64,000 bases of DNA from Alteromonadaceae bacterium Bs31 (lineage in GTDB: Bacteria; Pseudomonadota; Gammaproteobacteria; Pseudomonadales; Cellvibrionaceae). Position numbers and translations under genes: made by a program. This document shows, one piece after another, positions 54,328 through 61,676 of this stretch. How positions within the stretch are numbered: the stretch's first letter is position 1; the number at the start of each line of letters is the position of its first letter. The notes under the pieces were generated by a model. It was not told the DNA's origin. It made no database searches and worked only from the letters and a program-made list of their open reading frames with translations. Location of the stretch: assembly GCA_900177435.1 (NCBI GenBank), contig FXAI01000015.1:49716-113715 (forward strand), given 5' to 3'.

Positions 54328-55236
54328 TCACATTTTTGGTCTGAGATTCTCAATAACTTTAGTGCTCACCCAATAAATATTTGCCAGACCATTCTTTCCA
54401 TCTTTCTCGGATCTACCAAAAAATAAATATTTCCCATCTGGGGTGATGGTTGGACTTTTTTCATTAAAACTAGAATTTACTGCGTCACCAAGGGAAATCG
54501 GCTTTATCCATGCACCATCACTATTCTTGAAATAGACATAAATATCGTTATCTTTCCTACTTTCATCCTCTTTATTTTTAGAAGTTGCTACTAAATAATC
54601 TTGAGATGGCGCAATAAATACGTGATGAGAAAACTCCATGCTAACCTCTTTAACCTCACGGAAATCACCATTACCACCGTAAGCATTATAGGTTTTTCCC
54701 TTTGACAAATTGAAATAGTAGAGGTCTCCATTTTTCGCTACATTCGGAAAAAACACCTGATCATTATTAACAGGAGAGTCAAGCTTTATCGCCTTACTCC
54801 ATGAGTTTTCCAAGCGATTTACGTACCATATTTCGTTTTCCGTCAAATCCGATTTAAGTGCCACAAAATAAATCCGCTTCCCATCGAGGGTAACAAACGG
54901 GTGAATTTCTTCTTCTTTTTCTCCATTAGTGAAATCCGCCCTTTTTATTGGCGTCCACCTATTCCCTTCCAGCCTTGAAAAATAAATATGTGTTTTTTGG
55001 TCTTTATTGTTGGCTCCAAAATATATTTCATCTAACTCAGGAGCAAACGAAACTGCACCTTCATATCGTCCATCGATAGAAACAACGCCGGGCGCAAAAA
55101 CTTCAGGGACTAAGCCAGGGGGCTTTTGCCCGAAGAAAAAACCTTCCAGAACAGGAAATTCTTCTTGGCTATAGCTTTTAATGCTTACAACCAGGAAAGA
55201 AAGCAGAAATATTATTGAAAAACAACTATGTTTCAT
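54328..55236 (-). CDS. Exported PD40-repeat beta-propeller protein
   Basis: A 302-residue protein with a signal peptide (SIIFLLSFLVVSIKSYS). Repeated strands of WD40-like (PD40/TolB-type) form follow: AVSFAPELDEIYFGANNK, HPFVTLDGKRIYFVALK, FPNVAKNGDLYYFNLSK and SPTITPDGKYLFFGRSE. Propellers of this sort bind proteins or sugars outside the cytoplasm; no catalytic signature is visible. It is the single gene of its cassette. Confidence 0.85.
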   Translation of the reverse strand: MKHSCFSIIFLLSFLVVSIKSYSQEEFPVLEGFFFGQKPPGLVPEVFAPGVVSIDGRYEGAVSFAPELDEIYFGANNKDQKTHIYFSRLEGNRWTPIKRADFTNGEKEEEIHPFVTLDGKRIYFVALKSDLTENEIWYVNRLENSWSKAIKLDSPVNNDQVFFPNVAKNGDLYYFNLSKGKTYNAYGGNGDFREVKEVSMEFSHHVFIAPSQDYLVATSKNKEDESRKDNDIYVYFKNSDGAWIKPISLGDAVNSSFNEKSPTITPDGKYLFFGRSEKDGKNGLANIYWVSTKVIENLRPKM

Positions 55237-55304
55237 GTTATTTCCTATACTAAATTCGATATTTTGTTTAACTTACACATTAAACTGAACTACTATTAAT
55301 TGCC

Positions 55305-55388
55305 ACCTAACACCCTAATAACTGGCGCGTAGCTTGGCTTTATATTTGCAATGTTTTTCTTTTGCAGAAACGATGACAACCGTTATGT
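55305..55388 (-). other. attC site, 84 bp
   Basis: The left core GTTAGGT matches consensus. At the gene end ACATAAC is close to RYYYAAC. The loop contains CAAGCTACGCGCC, like other sites in the array. Confidence 0.6.
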
Positions 55389-55431
55389 GTCCAATTGATT
55401 AGCTTGCCAGGTCATATTAGCACGACCTAAA

Positions 55432-55926
55432 TTATTTACTATTAATTAGACCTACTTTTAGGTCTGTAGCTTCATAAATAACCTTGCCATTATGGATCAC
55501 GACACCATCAGCGATTCCCATTGGAATTGGCTTTTTGAATATGCGTTTAATATCTAATTTATAGCCTATTGAACCTGCATCAGGATAAATTTGTCCACTA
55601 AATTTTACTTTACCAACACCTAAAGCTCGGCCCTTGCCTTGCAAACCAGACCAACCTAGATAAACCCCTAATAGTTGCCATAAAGCATCTACACCTAGAC
55701 AGCCGGGCATAACAGGGTCACCTTGGAAATGACAATCAAAAAACCAATGATTGGTTCGTATTTGCAAACAGGCATTGAGCTCGCCTTTATTAAACTGTCC
55801 TCCTTCTTTAGAAATATTACTAATTTCGTCGATCATTAGCATAAAAGAGTTAGGTAGTTGAGCATTACCCTCCCCAAAAAACACACCCTCAGTCATTTCC
55901 AAAATGTCCGCGTTTGAATACTGCAC
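55432..55926 (-). CDS. FabA-type 3-hydroxyacyl-ACP dehydratase/isomerase, cassette-borne
   Basis: The 164-residue protein matches E. coli FabA along its whole length: ADILEMTEGVFFGEGNAQLP, WFFDCHFQGDPVMPGCLGVDA with the catalytic His and Asp, WQLLGVYLGWSG, GKGRALGVGKVKFSGQ, and YEATDLKVGL at the end. FabA dehydrates 3-hydroxydecanoyl-ACP and isomerises the product to the cis-3 intermediate of unsaturated fatty acids. The catalytic residues are intact. It lies in an integron cassette with an AraC regulator 50 bases upstream and no attC between, so it is a mobile paralogue beyond the chromosome's own fabA, which must be elsewhere. Confidence 0.93.
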   Translation of the reverse strand: MQYSNADILEMTEGVFFGEGNAQLPNSFMLMIDEISNISKEGGQFNKGELNACLQIRTNHWFFDCHFQGDPVMPGCLGVDALWQLLGVYLGWSGLQGKGRALGVGKVKFSGQIYPDAGSIGYKLDIKRIFKKPIPMGIADGVVIHNGKVIYEATDLKVGLINSK

Positions 55927-55976
55927 TCTAATTCTCCAAATAGAAAAATGGAGTGCATTCTTGCCAAGCTTGACGA

Positions 55977-56789
55977 CTATTGATTGTAAAAATCGGACAT
56001 GAAACGATTTGAAAAATCGGTAGGTTTAGATAATAAGTGCTTTCTGAAATCCTTTATTAAATGAGATTGATCGAAGAAACCTAATTCGACATTTGAATTT
56101 GGCGATTTATGAGGCGCCATATACAAAAGCTTACAAGCTTGTTGCAAGCGGATTATTTTAGCAAAGGTTTTAGTATTAAGACCCGTATAAATCTGAAACA
56201 ATCGATTCAAATGCCGGCTACTCCAAGCCACATTATTTGCAAGCTCATTAACTCTTATATTCCCAGATGACTGATACACTAAATGTAGAGCCTGATCAAA
56301 ACGACTTTTTGGCTGAGGTTTATAGCGCTGCAGGAGCCAGCTCTCGCAAATATTAACCCGCTTACAATAATTACTTTCTTTATAGATTAAATGATAAAGG
56401 TCATTAAATATTTGGCATGGGAAATAGTCATTACCAACAAATCGATCTGTAATTTCTGAAAGATCTAATTTAAATAAATGTCGTAAGGAGCCTGAATAAA
56501 AGCGAATACCAAAATACTCACCAGCTTCTAAAATCTGAATGTCACGAGTTTGAGTTTGAGCACCACCAACCATTGAACCATGTGGGGATATGAAGATTGA
56601 TTGTGTACCATCTGGAATCACTGGATATGGAGTTGGTTTTTCCGATCGAATCTGTAAATATGAGTGAACAACTTTTTTTAAAGCTCCACAGGGTGCTGAA
56701 TATTCTAACGAAAGCCCAAGCTCAGCCAGTCCTGACTTAGTTAACGTTGGTTGAAATGTTCTAAATAATTCATTCATCGGAATATTCAT
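55977..56789 (-). CDS. AraC-family transcriptional regulator paired with FabA paralogue
   Basis: A 270-residue protein. The first 170 residues form a ligand-binding-like domain (YSAPCGALKKVVHSYLQI, VIPDGTQSIFISPHGS), as in the DUF6597-type group. The last 100 hold the double helix-turn-helix (VNELANNVAWSSRHLNRLFQIYTGL, VELGFFDQSHLIKDFRKH). It is upstream of the fabA-like gene in the same cassette and is its obvious candidate regulator. The effector is unknown; a lipid-related signal is a guess from context. Confidence 0.88.
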   Translation of the reverse strand: MNIPMNELFRTFQPTLTKSGLAELGLSLEYSAPCGALKKVVHSYLQIRSEKPTPYPVIPDGTQSIFISPHGSMVGGAQTQTRDIQILEAGEYFGIRFYSGSLRHLFKLDLSEITDRFVGNDYFPCQIFNDLYHLIYKESNYCKRVNICESWLLQRYKPQPKSRFDQALHLVYQSSGNIRVNELANNVAWSSRHLNRLFQIYTGLNTKTFAKIIRLQQACKLLYMAPHKSPNSNVELGFFDQSHLIKDFRKHLLSKPTDFSNRFMSDFYNQ

Positions 56790-56811
56790 CTATTATGCAA
56801 ATTACTCATTA

Positions 56812-56917
56812 ACCTAACGCACAGTACAGCGGATGTCTGCGGAGTGTTTTGTGCGAGCGTAGAGACCAGCACAAATGAGCCACGGAACAAACTGCCGGCT
56901 GGCGCGCTTTGTTATGG
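56812..56917 (-). other. attC site, 106 bp
   Basis: Core GTTAGGT at the left matches the consensus; the gene-side box is CCATAAC. Arms GCGCGCCAGC-type and a loop with CTACGCTCGCAC are seen. Confidence 0.7.
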
Positions 56918-56974
56918 GCTGGCGGTGGTACGCTAAAATGCCTTACTCTACAAACTTAGTGTTTTCGATTATAA

Positions 56975-57220
56975 CTATTTTTCAAGGCTACACTTTACGG
57001 GCTCTCCAGAAGCGCAGACATATATATCTCCTTTACAAACAGCTTTCCACACCCGTGCATTACCTAAAGCATCACTATCAACGTAACTGATTTCTATATC
57101 TTCTGGAATGCAGCCAGTTTCACCCGAACTGCTGTATTTTAAAGATTTTATGTGTGGTCCACATCCCGATACCAGTAGCGCTAGCATAATTAACAATGAC
57201 ATTAATTTAGTACTTTTCAT
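56975..57220 (-). CDS. Small lipoprotein in cassette, 81 residues
   Basis: A lipoprotein signal ending LLVSGC (Cys20) leads to a 60-residue mature part with four further cysteines (ETGCIPEDIE, AVCKGDIYVCASGEPVKC), which could form two disulfides. GGAGAAAG lies before the start. No family was recognised. The 58-base gap to the upstream ferredoxin gene contains a very short attC-like site. Confidence 0.65.
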   Translation of the reverse strand: MKSTKLMSLLIMLALLVSGCGPHIKSLKYSSSGETGCIPEDIEISYVDSDALGNARVWKAVCKGDIYVCASGEPVKCSLEK

Positions 57221-57244
57221 TTTTGTCTCTTTCTCCTTTAGGGG

Positions 57245-57284
57245 CCTTAACGCCCTACTAAGCAGGCCTGCCTGATTGTTAGGC
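57245..57284 (-). other. Very short attC-like site, 40 bp
   Basis: Box GCCTAAC overlaps the ferredoxin stop and GTTAAGG closes the site. Between them GCAGGCCTGC forms a palindrome. It is below the usual minimum size and may be a remnant. Confidence 0.5.
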
Positions 57285-57563
57285 CCGTCTTAATGTTATT
57301 GCACTTTCTGGACATGCTGTTACACAATACCCACAAGCTCTACAAAGATTTGTATCTTGAATAAACGCTTGTTTCCATCCATGACTAAAACCTTTAAGCT
57401 TTCCAATAATATTTAGTTCTTGTCGTTGCTCTTTTGGAAGCACATCTATTGTAAACACATTGTACGGGCAAACTTCTACGCAGTCTGATTTCCCCTCACA
57501 CTTGTTTCTATCTATTACTGGCTGAAATTCCCCAGGCTCTTTTTTACAATCTTCTTCCGTCAA
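57279..57563 (-). CDS. Two-cluster ferredoxin-like protein in cassette
   Basis: A 94-residue protein with two iron-sulfur motifs. The first, KCEGKSDCVEVCPYNVF, has the spacing C-x5-C-x3-CP, lacking one Cys of the standard C-x2-C-x2-C-x3-CP. The second, CRACGYCVTACPES, is standard. The middle (FSHGWKQAFIQD) resembles ferredoxins that accompany oxidoreductases. It likely transfers electrons in the cytoplasm, partner unknown; none is adjacent. Confidence 0.88.
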   Translation of the reverse strand: MTEEDCKKEPGEFQPVIDRNKCEGKSDCVEVCPYNVFTIDVLPKEQRQELNIIGKLKGFSHGWKQAFIQDTNLCRACGYCVTACPESAITLRRA

Positions 57564-57585
57564 CTACTTTTCCTCGTGGTTGCGC

Positions 57586-57642
57586 GCCTAACGCCTTTTT
57601 AAAAGGAGCGACGTTAGGGTCCTTTTGACAAATTTGTTACAT
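57586..57642 (-). other. Minimal attC site, 57 bp
   Basis: On the minus strand ATGTAAC touches the stop of the next gene, followed by AAATTTGTCAAAAGG and the complementary CCTTTTAAAAAGGCG, closed by GTTAGGC, a perfect core. It is near the smallest functional attC size. Confidence 0.75.
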
Positions 57643-58139
57643 CATAACTCTGTTAAAGTTAATATTGCGGAGTTAACGGTTTGATTAACCAAAGCCTTCA
57701 TTTTATCACTCATAACTCCTTTTGGAGGTGTAGTCAATGTCATAGTAACGATTGAGCCGCCAACTCCAATACTGAAATTTATGGTTTTTACTCCGCTTTC
57801 ACCTTTACCTCTCTGAACGAATGGTTCTTGCATTAGTACTTTATCACCAACCTTACTAGCTTTTAGTCCTTTTTCCTCTGCCATTTTCATAACAGCGTAC
57901 GGTCCAAAGCCTTTTGGCACTTCCTCCTTTGCACCTAGTCGAGTCATTTCCAAGGTATAACGACCTTTTTTATCCATTTTTAGCAAAAATCCATTTTCAG
58001 TTATCGCCGGGGGATCAAATAGTGCTGGAAGCTCGACTGTCACCTTACCCTCTCCAAATTGAACTTTCATGTTTTCATTGGCAACACTGATACTCGAAAG
58101 AATAACGGTAAATAATAGTAAGATTTTTGCAATTCGCAC
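57642..58139 (-). CDS. Hypothetical exported cassette protein
   Basis: The 165-residue protein has a signal peptide (ILLLFTVILSSISVA). Its mature part begins FGEGKVTVELPALFDPPAIT, contains a basic block (MDKKGRYTLEMTRLGAKEEVP) and ends in a helix (MKALVNQTVNSAILTLTEL). No family was recognised. It is one cassette between a minimal attC and a long one. Its stop touches the downstream attC. Confidence 0.68.
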   Translation of the reverse strand: MRIAKILLLFTVILSSISVANENMKVQFGEGKVTVELPALFDPPAITENGFLLKMDKKGRYTLEMTRLGAKEEVPKGFGPYAVMKMAEEKGLKASKVGDKVLMQEPFVQRGKGESGVKTINFSIGVGGSIVTMTLTTPPKGVMSDKMKALVNQTVNSAILTLTEL

Positions 58140-58164
58140 CTGATTCTCCTATGGTTTAATTTAG

Positions 58165-58278
58165 ATGTAACGCCTTTGTAACGGGCATTTTTTGTGTAGT
58201 GGAGTTTTGCGGTAACGTGGCAAAGCCACTGCAAAACGGAGCGTAGCAAAAAATGCCCTGTTGACAAATTTGTTAAGG
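58165..58278 (-). other. attC site, 114 bp
   Basis: CCTTAAC follows directly on the stop of the frameshifted gene, then AAATTTGTCAACAGGGCA and a mirror TGCCCGTTACAAAGGCG. The far core is GTTACAT. The loop contains GCTACGCTCCG and GCCACGTTACCG. Confidence 0.75.
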
Positions 58279-58281
58279 CGT

Positions 58282-58751
58282 TTAGTCATGATTGAAATAC
58301 AACCACTCTCCCTTGTAGCAATATAAGTATGTTCCTGCACCAGCCCAGTTCGAGTGAATTAGCGTGCCCTTAGTAGTACCATCTTCCTCCACCGGAAGGT
58401 TGTTAGATATTTTATTGAATTCTGACAATTTAATTTCATTTCTGACAAGGGTTAGGCCGCCGGTCGATATGTAGATTTAATCTCATCGGGACACTCTGAG
58501 ACGGATTTCTCAGCATCTCTAGGCAAGATAAGAAGATACCCTTCTGCTTTCCATTTACACCAAACAATAACAGTTTCAGGGTTTCCGTATCCATATTGGA
58601 ATGGATATTCACTAGTTTCGTTAACCTCACTAAAGCGATCATAGTTTTCACACCCATTCTTGCTCAACGCCACCTCCACAAACGGAGGAAATTCACCGCA
58701 ATATGCCGTAGTAGAAATAAATGGCATTATGAAAAGCAGCACTTTATTCAT
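58282..58751 (-). pseudogene. Frameshifted cassette gene (or sequencing frame error)
   Basis: The minus-strand frame starts with a signal peptide (MNKVLLFIMPFISTTAYCG) and runs 99 residues to a stop at 58452. From there another frame reads GLTLVRNEIKLSEFNKISNN and continues with coding-like text to YKGEWLYFNHD, then TAA immediately before the attC box. One base restored near 58460 would give about 155 residues. No family was recognised. Whether it is a real mutation cannot be told from one sequence. Confidence 0.65.
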
Positions 58752-58757
58752 AGTGAA

Positions 58758-58872
58758 CCTTAATGCCCTACAGCAGCGGCTGGAGTGGAGGCGAATTTTT
58801 TTTGCGGTAGCCTAGCTCCCACCGCGAAAAGAAGCGACACAGCGGAGGTCACGCTGGCTTAGTTTGTTAAGT
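58758..58872 (-). other. attC site, 115 bp
   Basis: A perfect ACTTAAC box overlaps the lipoprotein stop; the far box is ATTAAGG. The arms are GC-rich (GCCAGCG, CGCTGCTG) and the loop holds GCTAGGCTACCGC. Confidence 0.65.
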
Positions 58873-59406
58873 ATCACCTTTTCTACACTCCCAAATCATT
58901 GCATTTAAGGTAGTTATAAAATCTTTTGAAATAGCATCTCTATCAGGATCGAGTCCTCCAAGTGATAAGCCTTTAGGGTAATATTTTTTAATTGTAGGCT
59001 CATCACCCCTTAATCTTGTTCTTATTATTTTCGCGTTGGCGTTTTCACCAACGAATATTCTTATAGTGGGGCTCCATGTCTCAGTTTTACCAGTTTTCTC
59101 ATTATAAATAACTTCGCCGTTGTCGTAATATGCCCTAACAGACGGATCAATTGCATCAATTACTACCTCAGTTCTGACAGAATAGTAACCCTTACGCTCT
59201 GCTATTATCGGATCCCAATTTTTCACAATACTGAATTTACATCCCTCTGCCCTTGCGAACTCATATGATCCACCCTTCTCAAATAAGGGCATACGCAAGT
59301 ATGAATTTATCTTTGCATATGCATCCATCTCGACTGGCAAGAGCACGCTCTTATTTGAAGCACAAGAAGCCATAAGCAGACCAATTAATAAAACTACATT
59401 TTTCAA
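58867..59406 (-). CDS. Hypothetical lipoprotein in cassette
   Basis: Start codon TTG 59406, six bases after a perfect AAGGAG. The 179-residue product is a lipoprotein (signal ending LLMASC, Cys15). The mature part includes GSYEFARAEGCKFSIVKNWD and KYYPKGLSLGGLDPDRDAIS and ends with a Cys-containing helix. No family was recognised. A TTG start is unusual here, but no later Met gives a signal peptide. Confidence 0.66.
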   Translation of the reverse strand: MKNVVLLIGLLMASCASNKSVLLPVEMDAYAKINSYLRMPLFEKGGSYEFARAEGCKFSIVKNWDPIIAERKGYYSVRTEVVIDAIDPSVRAYYDNGEVIYNEKTGKTETWSPTIRIFVGENANAKIIRTRLRGDEPTIKKYYPKGLSLGGLDPDRDAISKDFITTLNAMIWECRKGDT

Positions 59407-59430
59407 TTCAGACTCCTTTTAAATTTGACG

Positions 59431-59525
59431 TCGCAACTACCGGCGGGAAAGGAGTAACTTAAAGCGTGCTATCAGAGCACTCTTTAAGTTACGCAGTGCA
59501 CGTTCGGCAGGTTGCTTTGTTAGGG
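59431..59525 (-). other. attC site, 95 bp, partly read as coding
   Basis: GCCCTAACAAAG starts the site. Arms AACCTGCCG and CCGCCGGTAGTT face each other, with the inner pair AACTTAAAG/CTTTAAGTT. The core is GTTGCGAC. The upstream membrane-protein frame reads through most of it. Confidence 0.65.
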
Positions 59526-60003
59526 CTTTCGATTTAATGGTATATACCCTACGTACATTCTTTGAGGTTGCTAAATATATCAATCCAAATAGAAGCCAAG
59601 CCAACTTCATAAAAAACCAAGGGTACCACTCTTTGTATGGCACTATTTCATATATGGTGGTGTAATATGAAATCCCCATACCTAAATTAAACACAGTAAA
59701 CGAGACTAGTGAGTAAATAACATAGTACCCAGGAAACCTGTAATCGAATTCAAAATAATACCTTAACAATAGGAATACGAAGACGAATACCCCCAATAAA
59801 TACAACACATATATTAGCCAATATACGCCATATAATATCTCAGCAGTACCAGAAGCTTTCGTTACTAGTGTTAACCAGCCTCCTTCAACGAACAGTGCCC
59901 CGAAATTGGTTACAAAATCTCGCCAATGTATGATCGGTGCATAAACTAATTCAACACCGAAAAGAAATGAGACGCCGCAATGACTACGCTTTATACTATT
60001 CAT
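59437..60003 (-). CDS. Four-helix membrane protein in cassette (DUF2569-like)
   Basis: The 188-residue frame contains four hydrophobic segments (VYWLIYVLYLLGVFVFVFLL, YVIYSLVSFTVFNLGMGISY, FFMKLAWLLFGLIYLA and a weaker first one) and ends with a helix carrying SKNVRRVYTI, as in DUF2569-type proteins. About 30 C-terminal residues (from KQPAERALRNLKSALIARF) are encoded inside the attC. The family label is tentative. Confidence 0.62.
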   Translation of the reverse strand: MNSIKRSHCGVSFLFGVELVYAPIIHWRDFVTNFGALFVEGGWLTLVTKASGTAEILYGVYWLIYVLYLLGVFVFVFLLLRYYFEFDYRFPGYYVIYSLVSFTVFNLGMGISYYTTIYEIVPYKEWYPWFFMKLAWLLFGLIYLATSKNVRRVYTIKSKALTKQPAERALRNLKSALIARFKLLLSRR

Positions 60004-60027
60004 TAATCTTTATCTTATTCTCGCGGC

Positions 60028-60144
60028 CCCTAACGCCTTGCTCAATTGCCCAGCGGTTGAAGTGGATTTTTGTACAACAATTAACGAAGCGAATGCACAA
60101 AAAGGAACGTAGACCACTGCGTCAATTGGAGCAATTTTTTAAGC
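60028..60144 (-). other. attC site, 117 bp
   Basis: Arms TTGCTCCAATTG and CAATTGAGCAA mirror each other with a bulged base; the far core is GTTAGGG. The gene-side box is degenerate (GCTTAAA). Confidence 0.65.
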
Positions 60145-60150
60145 ATTTCA

Positions 60151-60714
60151 CTATGTTCCATTTCTTTTACAGGCCTCCCTTACGAGCATGCCTATTAAGT
60201 ATTCAAGCTCTTCATTTTTTTCAATAATCTCAATAGCCCAACTACAACCAGATAACTCAAAGTGTCTCTTCCAATCTTGCCAATCAAGTAGCTCACCTAA
60301 CGAAAAAGATCGAGAACCACCTCTATCTGCGTGCCCCCCACCTATAGATTCACCTATAGCAAACAGTTTTTCAGTAAATGGGTACAGATATACTCCGTAG
60401 ACATGGTGATTTTTATCTTCGGTGGTCGGCGCTTGGTTTTTGTAACAAATTCTAATCGAGTGCCTCTCCAGTTCAGAGCCACTTACTGGCTCCGATTTAT
60501 CATACAAATACGAAGCCTTTAGCGATCCACCAAATTCCCAGTCGATGTTTTCGCCGTTGAACCTATATCGCTTCATGTGCTGAGGATACGCTAGCATTGC
60601 CCATCCGAACTCCTCTCTTGGAATTGAAAGGTTTAGCAGACGATATTCGCCGTTGCCGAATTTTATAGCTAACTGCCAATTTTCATTCGGTATTACATTT
60701 ACAATAGTATTCAT
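60151..60714 (-). CDS. Hypothetical cassette protein with DUF2442-like N-terminus
   Basis: The 187-residue protein has no signal peptide. Its start, IVNVIPNENWQLAIKFGNGEYR, resembles the DUF2442 pattern (strand, then Phe-x-Asn-Gly-Glu). The remainder, including the Gly-rich IGESIGGGHADRGGSRSF, was not recognised. DUF2442 proteins are small and often near toxin-antitoxin or restriction genes, but no such partner is visible. Single gene of its cassette. Confidence 0.6.
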   Translation of the reverse strand: MNTIVNVIPNENWQLAIKFGNGEYRLLNLSIPREEFGWAMLAYPQHMKRYRFNGENIDWEFGGSLKASYLYDKSEPVSGSELERHSIRICYKNQAPTTEDKNHHVYGVYLYPFTEKLFAIGESIGGGHADRGGSRSFSLGELLDWQDWKRHFELSGCSWAIEIIEKNEELEYLIGMLVREACKRNGT

Positions 60715-60720
60715 ACAAGC

Positions 60721-60835
60721 TAATTATTGCCCTGCAGCAGCTTCCGGAGTGCAGGCGATTGTTTTTGTGACAGCGTAGCGACCGGCACAAAAGCAAGCGC
60801 CGGAACGGAGGTCATGCTGGCTGAGTTGGTTAGAA
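60721..60835 (-). other. attC site of the interrupted cassette, 115 bp
   Basis: TTCTAAC lies just after the reconstructed stop codon. The loop has GGTCGCTACGCTG and the arms are CAGCCAGCATGAC and GCTGCTGCAGGGC-like. The far core is degenerate (ATAATTA). Confidence 0.6.
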
Positions 60836-60878
60836 TTATTAAACAGCAAGTCCCGCATACAACTCCAACCCTGACTTA
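60836..60878 (-). pseudogene. 3' piece of an IS-interrupted cassette gene
   Basis: Joined to the 5' piece at 61677-61944 after removing the IS and one TA duplicate, these bases encode KSGLELYAGLAV and a stop (60839-60841). The attC box follows directly, which supports the reconstruction. Confidence 0.7.
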
Positions 60879-61265
60879 GGGCCTGTTAACACTAATTAGG
60901 CGGTCAACGATCAGTGCGAAGTTAATAAAAAACCTAAATACAACATCGAGCTTGTCAAAACGACTGAATATTCGCCGAAACCCTTTTAACCTGCGGAATA
61001 GGCGTTCAACTTCATTGCGTTTTTTATACATTTCCTTGTCGTACTCCCACGGTGACAGTCTATTGATCTTTGGGGGAACGACTGGCTGCATATCAAGCTC
61101 TAGGATAAGCTGGCGAGTTTCATTGCCCTCGTAGGCCTTATCCATTAACACACTAGCGCCTTCCCAGCCGCAGTTATGGAGGGTTTTCAGCAGTTCCCGG
61201 CCCTCCGGGGCATCACCTGGCGATAGAGAAAACGAGACAGCATTCTGGTCATCAGCTGCTACCAT
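60876..61265 (-). CDS. IS5-family transposase, C-terminal part
   Basis: A 129-residue frame holding the second half of the catalytic domain: VMDKAYEGNETRQLI (the DxG/A-type second Asp block), PKINRLSPWEYDKEMYKKRN and EVERLFRRLKGFRRIFSRFDK with the Glu and the Y/R-(x)-K signature. The coding frame actually continues upstream as KNGPQSIGKSRAGWTTKIH, so it joins the first open frame at an A7 run near 61318-61324. Its stop codon includes the TA target duplication. Confidence 0.88.
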   Translation of the reverse strand: MVAADDQNAVSFSLSPGDAPEGRELLKTLHNCGWEGASVLMDKAYEGNETRQLILELDMQPVVPPKINRLSPWEYDKEMYKKRNEVERLFRRLKGFRRIFSRFDKLDVVFRFFINFALIVDRLISVNRP

Positions 61266-61676
61266 ATGAATTTTAGTTGTCCAGCCAGCACGGGATTTTC
61301 CGATGGATTGCGGACCGTTTTTTTAATGCGCCAGTGCCATCAGGGTGCACTTTTACTGAAGTACTATCGATAGACACAGCATCCACCTGAATATTTATAA
61401 TGTCAGCCTGCTGAAGGACATCGAAAACGGTGTCTAAAACACCATTTTTGGCCCATCGATTTATGCGTGTATAAATACTGCGCCAATTTCCATAGTGCTT
61501 AGGCAGGCCGCGCCATTTACAACCATGCTCTGCGACATAAAGTGCAGCATTTAGCACCTGAAAGTTCGATATCTTTACATTTCCACGCTGTACGGGTAGT
61601 AAATGCTCGATAATTTTGAATTGAGGTTTGGTAATTTCCATTCCGAAAATTTACCAAATTTAGTGTTAACAGGCCC
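60879..61676 (-). mobile_element. IS5-family (IS427-like) insertion sequence
   Basis: An element of 798 bp with near-perfect 18-base terminal inverted repeats (GGGCCTGTTAACACTAAT at both ends) and a 2-bp TA target duplication (60877-60878 and 61677-61678). Its two minus-strand open frames together cover one transposase. It sits inside a small cassette gene. Confidence 0.9.
61273..61641 (-). CDS. IS5-family transposase, N-terminal part
   Basis: A 122-residue frame with the DUF4096-type N-terminus (FKIIEHLLPVQRGNVKISN, YVAEHGCKWRGLPKHYGNW) and the first catalytic Asp in VDAVSIDSTSVKVHPDG. After an A7 run the frame leaves the transposase and ends 20 codons later. With six As instead of seven it would run straight into the second part, so this copy either depends on slippage or is inactive. 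Confidence 0.88.
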   Translation of the reverse strand: MEITKPQFKIIEHLLPVQRGNVKISNFQVLNAALYVAEHGCKWRGLPKHYGNWRSIYTRINRWAKNGVLDTVFDVLQQADIINIQVDAVSIDSTSVKVHPDGTGALKKRSAIHRKIPCWLDN

